Source of the DNA: Brachionus rotundiformis
Taxonomy: Eukaryota > Rotifera > Eurotatoria > Ploima > Brachionidae
Direction of reading: 5' to 3'
Length of the DNA: 39,140 nucleotides
NCBI GenBank assembly: GCA_016802295.1
Contig: JAESIW010000207.1
Location: forward strand, 2,652,351 to 2,691,490
Shown piece by piece: positions 32,155-39,140 of the stretch. The notes under the pieces were generated by a model, which saw only the letters and a program-made list of their open reading frames with translations, searched no databases and had not been told where the DNA came from. Each line of letters begins with the position of its first letter. Positions within the stretch are counted from its first letter, which is position 1. Made by a program: the position numbers and the translations under genes.

Positions 32155-34163
32155 ATGGAAGAAAGCTATTCAAAAGATTTTAGAAGTTCACAAAATGATT
32201 TAATACTTGACGAAAAAATTGCTGAAAGGTAAATTTCTTAGACCAATTTTGTGGATTTTTTTAATTTTATTTCTAAGAAAAAGAAGAATAATTAGCAGTT
32301 TGGAGTCTTCGCCTGACAGTCAGCCTACTTTAATAAATAAACTTAAATTTAGCATTAACAATTTTAAAGATGACATTGGGTTAGAATCAAAATTAATTTA
32401 TTTTAAAAAAAAAAACAAAAAATTAAATTAAATTTCTTAGCAAAAGACTAACAACTACATTTCAAAAGCAAAAAGTTCCTAAATCTTACACAAATATGCA
32501 AATTTATCATTCTCATTCAGCTTTAAACAATAAAAGTTTTACAGGAACAAGTTTTTCGGAAAATAATATTTCTGAATTAACTGTTGATGATGAGCACAAA
32601 AATTATTCGAATTCAACAGAAATTGCAAAACACCATGATTTTGAAAAACAAACGTCAAATAAACCTGAAAATTTAAATGGTCAAGAAAATAAAAATTGTC
32701 AACCCAGTTTTAATGATTATTTAGAAGGAAATTTAAATGAAAATGATGTTAACGATTATCTAAGGAATGAAAACAAAAACGAAATTGAAAGTATCAATAA
32801 GAGTTTAATTCAGGAAATTGAAACAATTGAAAACGAATACGCAAGAACAAGCTATTCAGAAAGTGAAACAGAATCCGAAGCGAAAATAAATGAATTTTTA
32901 GTGCTTAAGAATGATAAATGTGTCAAAAAAAAAAAGAATGTAAGTAAATTGCAAATTAAACAACATTCTTTCGTCTTGCATGACTAATGTGATTTGCCTT
33001 ACCTGAGTGATAGTTTAATCATGGTTTAATAAGTTTTAGGTGGTTTATTTTTGAATTTCACTGTCTTTTAATTCAGAATTAATTTCCTTGGTTATTTCTG
33101 AACCGATCAGTGTTTTTCGTTTCAAAGAAGTGACTCAGAGGATGAAGCTTGCCTTTGAAAAGATTGTGGAAGCGGTTGAATAGGAGCGGATAGAGCGCCT
33201 GAATTACAGCTGTAGATTTTTTGGAAACTGCTTTTAACTCGTTGGTTTTGGCTAAGGATAAGGTCCCTTATTTCCCGATTATTCTAGAATTCCTTAAATT
33301 GGACTCAATTTTCTTAGAGTCACTCTGGACGTAGTCGATGCTAGTCAGATCACAATTGGTATTTTAGTAGGAAATAGCCATGCCAGCTTATAGTAATTGA
33401 GCTCCCAATCCATTACGCAGAGGTCCAAGCGTTGTTAGGGTTACAATTGCCAACATCCTTCACAAATCCTCACCTCTCTTACGAAAACAATCAAAATACT
33501 GATTAAAAAATGATTGTCTAATAAAAGAACAATCACTCAAGTTAATAAAGAAGCAAAACTAACAAAATTTCGAAATTTTTCTTTTATTATAAATGAAATT
33601 ATGTAGGATCTTTTAAAATTTACTTATATTTACTTTGGTAATTAAATTGGCCGTATGTAGCCTAAATTTATAGAAAATATTTCACCTATGTTCCCCATAA
33701 TTTCAAATTTTAAAATATTTAAAACCGAAAGATTGGACCATATAAGTGTATTGATTGTGAAGATGGATTCGCGACAAGAAGAGGTCTCTCAACTCACACA
33801 ACAAAAATTCACGGGAAAAAATTAAAAAATGATAAAGATGATGAAATACTTGATATTTTGAAAGAATCCGTTGAAACATTGAAAAAGATAGTAAATGAAA
33901 AAGAGAATCTATATGATAGTCATATAAAAGAATGTAGGGAAAAAAAGATGGAAATAACAAAGAAATTTAAAGAAAAAGAGATGAAAATAAGTGAAGTAAT
34001 GAATGAATTGATAGACTTGAAAGAAACGGTAAAACAAAAGGAAAATGAAAATGCACAAACAATCAAAGAAAAAAAAGATTTAAATGTAAGTTTAGTTAAA
34101 CTTGTACAAAAGTTACGAAAAAAGTCTCAACAAGTCATTAAAAAGTCAAAATCAAGAATTTGA
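32155..34163 (+). CDS. Probable C2H2 zinc-finger/coiled-coil protein, four exons
   Basis: Exons 32155-32228 (ATG, MEESYSKDF), 32278-32379, 32441-32939 and 33732-34163. The first three join across about 50-60 bp introns in perfect phase. They encode a Ser/Asn/Glu-rich, low-complexity acidic region with a KRR start to exon 2 and a lysine run at its end. Exon 3 ends at a strong GTAAGT donor in phase 0. Exon 4 opens in phase 0 with YKCIDC...HTTKIH, a C-X2-C-X12-H-X4-H zinc finger, followed by about 110 residues of Lys/Glu-rich coiled coil. The link from exon 3 to exon 4 crosses 792 bp and uses a weak acceptor (CCGAAAG), so two separate genes remain possible. Function unknown; DNA or RNA binding and self-association are inferred. 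Confidence 0.5.
32940..33731 (+). other. Putative long intron with a GC-richer block
   Basis: A 792-bp gap between exons 3 and 4 of the zinc-finger gene. From about 33000 to 33480 the base composition is clearly less AT-rich than around it, and short broken frames with protein-like composition occur (for example AFEKIVEAVE near 33150). It looks like a decayed insertion, but I cannot identify it. Confidence 0.4.
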
Positions 34164-34563
34164 ATTTAAAAATTTAAAAGAACTTGTCTTGACTTTGTAA
34201 CTTTAAAGTTATAAATAATAAATTTATTTAGATAAATAAATTATTGATTAAGTAATATTATTAAATAAAAAATATTTTCATTTCATAAACTTATTTCATT
34301 TCATATATTTTATTAAAAAAAAGAAATTAAGAATTTTAGTACTTTGAAAATATTATATATGAAATAAAAGTATTTTTATTCAATAATATTTCTTAATCAA
34401 AAATTAATTGCTCTAAATAAATTAATAATTACTTTAAGTTATTTCCAACAAGTCCATGTCATGACTTAAACTTGACTTAAGACTTGTGACTTTTAAACAA
34501 TATTGATTAAAAGAGAAAATTTTAAGGAAAAAATCGAAAAGTATGTAAAATTTCAATCTTACC
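34164..34563. other. AT-rich spacer before the inverted repeat
   Basis: Non-coding AT-rich DNA. The last 60 bp (34503-34563) happen to be open and lysine-rich in frame with the repeat's coding sequence, but they do not match the corresponding sequence of the right arm, so homology starts only at 34564. Confidence 0.45.
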
Positions 34564-35521
34564 TTGAAGTAGAAAACCAAAATTTCACAATCAAAATCCA
34601 ACAGATGGAATTAGAGTTTGAGAGAAACAAGAGGGATTTGAATGGCCAGTTGGACACCTGTAAATCAGAGTTAAGATTAAAAAATTCACAACTTGATTCG
34701 CTTCGTTTGGAAGCTGATAATTTGAAAAGCAAAAATTTTGATTCCCAAAAAGCCGAGTTTATGATTGAGAAAAGAGATCTTGTGGGTCAAGTTCAAGAAA
34801 AGACCAATGAAATTGAGAAGCTTCAGAATTCTATTAGAGATCTCGAATTTCAATTTAACGTTGGTTGTTCGCAATTAAAATCAGCTAATGATTACAATAA
34901 AATTTTAAAAAACCAGATTGAATATTATCAAAAATTACTTTCTCAGCAAGATAATACTGTTCAATCATTAAAATTATCAAAAGATCTTCAAAATCAATCT
35001 GAATTGAATGATCGTTTTACCAAACTTCAGTTTTCCTACGACACATTAAAAGTTCGTCTTTCCCTCATTTTAATATGTTTAATTTATTTTTTTTTAAATT
35101 AAAATTTAAGAATCAATATGAAGTTTTAAAAAATGAAAATTCAACAAGACTTAACTCAACTTCACCTTTTCAAAAAGATCATTTCGGTCAAGTTCCTACA
35201 ATGGATTTCGAATTTTCAAGGCCTCAGCAAAATATTTTTACATCACATGAAAGAATCGTTCCAATGTTTAATTCTTTTCAACCATCATCAACTTTTGGTT
35301 TAGACAGTCTGACGAAGGATCAAATCAACCACTTAAAGATTTTATTTGAGTCAGAAAAGCAATCAATGAATTCATGTACTAATCTATGTGGTATTTGTGG
35401 AATTACATTTTCTACGCCAAGGTCAATGCGTTCTCATCAAGGGTTGACTCATTTTTCAATCTTAAAAAAATATAAAGATTTTTATGGGAAAATGTTTGAA
35501 GCTTATTTAAAAAGTTTCTAA
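34564..35521 (+). CDS. Coiled-coil C2H2 zinc-finger protein, 5'-truncated copy
   Basis: Exons 34564-35051 and 35111-35521, split by a 59-bp intron (GTTCGT...ATTTAAG) in phase 0. The first encodes a long heptad-like coiled coil (KRDLNGQLDTCKSELRLKN type). The second encodes a Ser/Phe/Gln-rich linker and a C-terminal zinc finger CGICGITFSTPRSMRSHQGLTH (C-X2-C-X12-H-X4-H), then a short tail. It is identical to the copy at 37790-38747 apart from Q for E at one coiled-coil position. The upstream exons present on the right side are missing, so this copy is cut at the repeat boundary. In-frame TTG/ATT codons lie further upstream, but there is no convincing start. Confidence 0.65.
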
Positions 35522-35744
35522 TATCGAAATAACAAATTTTAGTTAATAATAACAAATTTTTTTTAATTATTAAATATAAAAAGCTTTAGACTAATTAATT
35601 TAGATTATTTATTTTTATGCAAGTGATGATAAAATTTTTGTATTCATTTAAAAATTAACACACACCTCAAACAAATATGTTTTACCACCACCTCCAGGAC
35701 CATCAACAAAAACCATTTTATCACCCAATTGATCACAGTGTATA
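34564..35744 (+). repeat. 1181-bp inverted repeat, left arm
   Basis: Pairs with 37567-38747 in reverse orientation with no net length difference (paired coordinates always sum to 73311). Only one substitution was seen (near 34611). It includes a coiled-coil/C2H2 gene copy and part of the P-loop exon of a Helitron helicase. Confidence 0.92.
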
Positions 35745-37531
35745 TATTCCATAACAGTTTCGAAAATTTGTCTTTGATCAAAATTCAAATTTTCGTAACG
35801 ATTATAAAACTCATTGGCGTAGTTGGTTTCCACTCTTAAATCTTCTGGTTCTTCCCATCCAGTAACATTTTCGTCTGGATTCGGAAGTCCAGTAAGCGCC
35901 CAATCACCATTGTTGACGCGGAATAAATATCTTAAATGCTAAAAACAAAATTTCTTTTTTATTAATTATATTAAATTTAAGCATAAACTAACATTAAGTG
36001 CCTTTTCAGTAGCGATTTGCTCAGAATCATTTCTGAGAAAATCTCGAGACAAATCTAAGCGGAATTCAATCCATAATTCTAATGGCGACGGATCAATAGG
36101 CTGGCAGTGAAGAAGAATAGTTGCAAACATAAACCTAATGCGCCGAACATTAGTCTCTATGGTTACCGCTTCTCTAATACAATTGCGCCACTGTTGCTGA
36201 TTTTCTACCAAACCTCGAGCAACTGCTGCTTCTCTGAATGTACCATAAACTTGTCCATTAAATGTGCGCAAATCTTCAAAGCTTTTAGGACCTAGGAAAA
36301 ATAATATTGCATAATATTAAATAATTATATAAAAATAAATGACTCTACCTCTCACATGCATTAATAGTGCTCTAATGCAAAAGACTTCGAGATTTTTCGG
36401 ATTCACCGAGTACATACGAGTAAGTTTTCGATGCTCAATTCTTCGAACTCGACGCTTCCATCTAACATTACTAAATGAGTAATGCATAGGTATTTCAGTG
36501 TACAAATATTGTCTTGCATTCTCGTCATGGCTGTTGTTTAAATCAAAGAACGCCATCAACATGGTATTTCGTCCAACTGCCTCCTCAATCTCTTGGACTG
36601 CTGCACCATTTCGCATATATATAACATGCATCTGAGGAGCATGCACTTGGAGCCGCTCAATTGAATGAGACATTTTGATAAGATCGTACTTGTACAATCT
36701 AAAAAATGCTTCAAAAGAGCTAACAAAGCGTCCGTCAGCATAGTGACGTATCTCATTGTAGTCAACGACTTGTTGCCCATTTCTATTATGGATAATGATC
36801 TTGGATAAATCGTGACCCTTGAAAACATACTTGAATAGGTATTTAACATTGTTTGAGCTAGAACACCACTCGATATTAATGTGGCATCCGTAGTTCATTA
36901 ACAAATAAGGATTATACGGAACTACTCTGGCGTTGGTGACCAAATGACCTTGCTCGTTTATTACACTAATATCTGGGCGTCGTTTATAAACAGTAATAGA
37001 ATTCTCCATAATTATTGTTTCATTTGATGCTATCTTTGGAAAATGGCGCTTACATCGATGATTCTTATCCCAACAGCGTTCATCACAACGGTGAATCATG
37101 TTGTTCAAAACCAAACGATGTAGTTCAGGATACCGTACAATATTTGGTAGTTCAGCCCATATAACTTGATCCAAAGTTTCGGCATCGCGTATTTTATCTT
37201 CCATTTTTAAAAATAACAGGAGGTGAACATGTGGAAGTCCCCGTTTTTGGAACTCAACCACACTGACATATGCGTCTACAGCACCGAGTATCTGACGCTC
37301 GACCAAGTCTCTCATTAACTCCTGGTACTTGGCATAGAATACTCGAACGCATATATCTGGCCTGCTTGTATACGGCAAGCCATTCAGTTCAGCCTGAATT
37401 TCTGTCCATTTTGGGTAAGACGTAAAGGTAATGAACAGATCAGGCCGTCCAAAACTGCGCACAATTGCCATTGCATCTTGATAGCATTGACGCATATATC
37501 GCTCACCTCCTACAAAAGATGAAGGCAAAAT
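35666..37531 (-). pseudogene. Helitron Rep/helicase fragment (Rep core to P-loop)
   Basis: Reading on the minus strand: the Rep exon from 37531 to 36349 (ILPSSFVGGERYMRQ onward), then 36291-35993 and 35938-35666, with introns in the same phases as B and the same exon length (273 nt) for the P-loop exon. The Rep part keeps the HUH motif GLPHVHL (about 37240-37223) and VKYLFKYVFKG (about 36846-36820). The helicase part keeps GPGGGGKT. The first half of the Rep gene and everything after the P-loop exon are gone. No stop or frameshift occurs in what remains, so the fragment is young. It is closest to B. Its last 79 coding bases (35744-35666) lie in the left repeat arm. Confidence 0.85.
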
Positions 37532-37566
37532 AGGGTTAGCAGTCCAAGAGAATACCTATGCATTAC

Positions 37567-37645
37567 TATACACTGTGATCAATTGGGTGATAAAATGGTT
37601 TTTGTTGATGGTCCTGGAGGTGGTGGTAAAACATATTTGTTTGAG
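37567..37645 (+). pseudogene. Orphan Helitron P-loop exon piece
   Basis: The inverted copy of 35666-35744: about 26 codons encoding DQLGDKMVFVDGPGGGGKTY and a few more residues up to the donor. It exists only because it was carried in the repeat arm. No other helicase exon follows on this strand. Confidence 0.85.
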
Positions 37646-37789
37646 GTGTGTGTTAATTTTTAAATGAATACAAAAATTTTATCATCACTTGCATAAAAAT
37701 AAATAATCTAAATTAATTAGTCTAAAGCTTTTTATATTTAATAATTAAAAAAAATTTGTTATTATTAACTAAAATTTGTTATTTCGATA

Positions 37790-39140
37790 TTAGAAACTTT
37801 TTAAATAAGCTTCAAACATTTTCCCATAAAAATCTTTATATTTTTTTAAGATTGAAAAATGAGTCAACCCTTGATGAGAACGCATTGACCTTGGCGTAGA
37901 AAATGTAATTCCACAAATACCACATAGATTAGTACATGAATTCATTGATTGCTTTTCTGACTCAAATAAAATCTTTAAGTGGTTGATTTGATCCTTCGTC
38001 AGACTGTCTAAACCAAAAGTTGATGATGGTTGAAAAGAATTAAACATTGGAACGATTCTTTCATGTGATGTAAAAATATTTTGCTGAGGCCTTGAAAATT
38101 CGAAATCCATTGTAGGAACTTGACCGAAATGATCTTTTTGAAAAGGTGAAGTTGAGTTAAGTCTTGTTGAATTTTCATTTTTTAAAACTTCATATTGATT
38201 CTTAAATTTTAATTTAAAAAAAAATAAATTAAACATATTAAAATGAGGGAAAGACGAACTTTTAATGTGTCGTAGGAAAACTGAAGTTTGGTAAAACGAT
38301 CATTCAATTCAGATTGATTTTGAAGATCTTTTGATAATTTTAATGATTGAACAGTATTATCTTGCTGAGAAAGTAATTTTTGATAATATTCAATCTGGTT
38401 TTTTAAAATTTTATTGTAATCATTAGCTGATTTTAATTGCGAACAACCAACGTTAAATTGAAATTCGAGATCTCTAATAGAATTCTGAAGCTTCTCAATT
38501 TCATTGGTCTTTTCTTGAACTTGACCCACAAGATCTCTTTTCTCAATCATAAACTCGGCTTTTTGGGAATCAAAATTTTTGCTTTTCAAATTATCAGCTT
38601 CCAAACGAAGCGAATCAAGTTGTGAATTTTTTAATCTTAACTCTGATTTACAGGTGTCCAACTGGCCATTCAAATCCCTCTTGTTTCTCTCAAACTCTAA
38701 TTCCATCTCTTGGATTTTGATTGTGAAATTTTGGTTTTCTACTTCAATTGTTTTCAAACGATCAAGACGGTTTAAATCAGTTTTCTAATTAAAATTATCA
38801 TTTAGCTTTATTATATAAATTTGATTAAAAAAGTAGTTTTTTTTATTTTTTTCTAAAATAATTTAAGCAATAAATTATAAGAAAACCAAATAAAAAAATT
38901 TTCTTAAAATATAAAAAATTAAAAAATTTTTCCTTTTTCCAAAAATTGTAGAAACATTAAAATTTAGCCAAAAAAATACCTTATAATTTTCAGTTTGAAA
39001 TAACAAAGACAAATTCTGGTTTTCAAGATCTCTAATGGAATTCTGAAGTTTCTCAATTTCATTGGTCTTTTCTTGAACTTGACCCACAAGATCTCTTTTC
39101 TCAATCATAAACTCGGCTTTTTGGGAATCAAAATTTTTGC
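37790..39140 (-). CDS. Coiled-coil C2H2 zinc-finger protein (5' partial at window edge)
   Basis: Minus-strand exons: from beyond 39140 to 38980, 38784-38260 and 38200-37790, with GT/AG introns of 195 and 59 bp, both in phase 0. The product is a long coiled coil (Glu/Lys/Gln/Leu heptads, with IEKLQNSIRDLE repeated in the first two exons). It is followed by a Ser/Pro/Phe-rich linker and a C-terminal C2H2 finger CGICGITF...HQGLTH. The start codon lies outside the window. The architecture recalls coiled-coil scaffold proteins, but I do not recognise the family. It is more complete than the copy in the left arm. Its 3' end faces the Helitron fragment tail to tail. Confidence 0.68.
38463..38580 (-). 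repeat. Coiled-coil exon duplication, copy 1
   Basis: 118 bp nearly identical (two differences seen) to 39023-39140, offset 560 bp in the same orientation. It encodes the KNFDSQKAEF...IRDLE segment. Confidence 0.85.
39023..39140 (-). repeat. Coiled-coil exon duplication, copy 2 (runs off the window)
   Basis: Direct repeat of 38463-38580 that continues past the window end. The two exons of the coiled-coil gene therefore arose by a recent tandem duplication. Confidence 0.85.

Larger units (their letters stand above)
37567..38747 (-). repeat. 1181-bp inverted repeat, right arm
   Basis: Reverse-complement partner of 34564-35744. On its inner side, about 35 bp of unmatched sequence (37532-37566) separates it from the Helitron fragment. 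On its outer side, the coiled-coil gene continues normally beyond 38747, which suggests the right arm is the original copy of that gene. Confidence 0.92.

Noticed and set aside
34503..34563. Extension of the left-arm coiled-coil frame upstream of the repeat
   Set aside because: Open and lysine-rich but not matched in the right arm; probably chance in A-rich DNA, so the gene copy was started at the repeat boundary.
38437..38788. Plus-strand frames opposite the coiled-coil gene, and the matching frame at 34686-34874
   Set aside because: Antisense shadows; they are duplicated only because the inverted repeat is duplicated.

Overview
The window looks like a transposon-dense stretch of a very AT-rich metazoan nuclear genome. 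Genes carry introns of about 50 bp with GT..AG borders, the intergenic DNA is A/T-homopolymer rich, and there are no bacterial-style operons. A secreted, cysteine-rich, single-pass membrane protein gene points to an animal. The AT content, tiny introns and abundant Helitrons would suit a small invertebrate such as a monogonont rotifer, but I cannot prove the species from the sequence.

Positions 1-23605 form a head-to-tail array of Helitron rolling-circle transposons. It holds the 3' end of element A (1-1470), a full-length element B (1471-9958), a short non-autonomous element N (9959-11675), a full-length element C (11676-21760) and the 5' part of element D (21761 to about 23605). Four 3' ends are visible, each a GC hairpin followed by CTRR. 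Each abuts a 5'-type start of the form TTATAT..TTTAATTTGAC, which is diverged at the start of C. B and C encode the same multi-exon Rep-helicase protein: N-terminal DNA-binding-like exons, a Cys-rich N domain, a HUH/two-tyrosine Rep nuclease, a PIF1-like helicase and a short acidic tail exon. C has an additional OTU-like domain that appears to lack its catalytic cysteine. Both elements are broken: B has a stop in exon 2 and a frameshifting deletion in the helicase, and C has one nonsense codon in Rep and one in the helicase.

Positions 23606-28657 hold an inverted scrap of Helitron (23815-24216), a direct repeat pair, a 933-bp foldback element with Tc1/mariner-type ends (25352-26284), and what looks like a host gene. 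That gene, on the minus strand at 26564-26981, is a three-exon gene for a Shisa/CYYR1/WBP1-like cysteine-rich membrane protein.

Positions 28658-31908 (minus) hold a nine-exon transposase gene of about 925 residues. It has an N-terminal C-C-H-H zinc finger of WRKY/GCM1/FLYWCH type, a MULE-like D-D-C..H-E core, and a C-terminal domain with Cys and His boxes like a ubiquitin-specific cysteine peptidase. It is open except for one TAA. I consider this the most novel-looking protein in the window.

Positions 32155-39140 hold a probable four-exon C2H2 zinc-finger/coiled-coil gene. It is followed by an almost perfect 1181-bp inverted repeat (34564-35744 and 37567-38747). Each arm carries a coiled-coil plus C2H2 gene and a scrap of Helitron helicase, and the 1.8-kb centre holds a minus-strand Helitron Rep/helicase fragment. 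This may be a recent inverted duplication or an assembly artefact. I saw no tRNA, rRNA or CRISPR, and I cannot place promoters or poly(A) sites with confidence.
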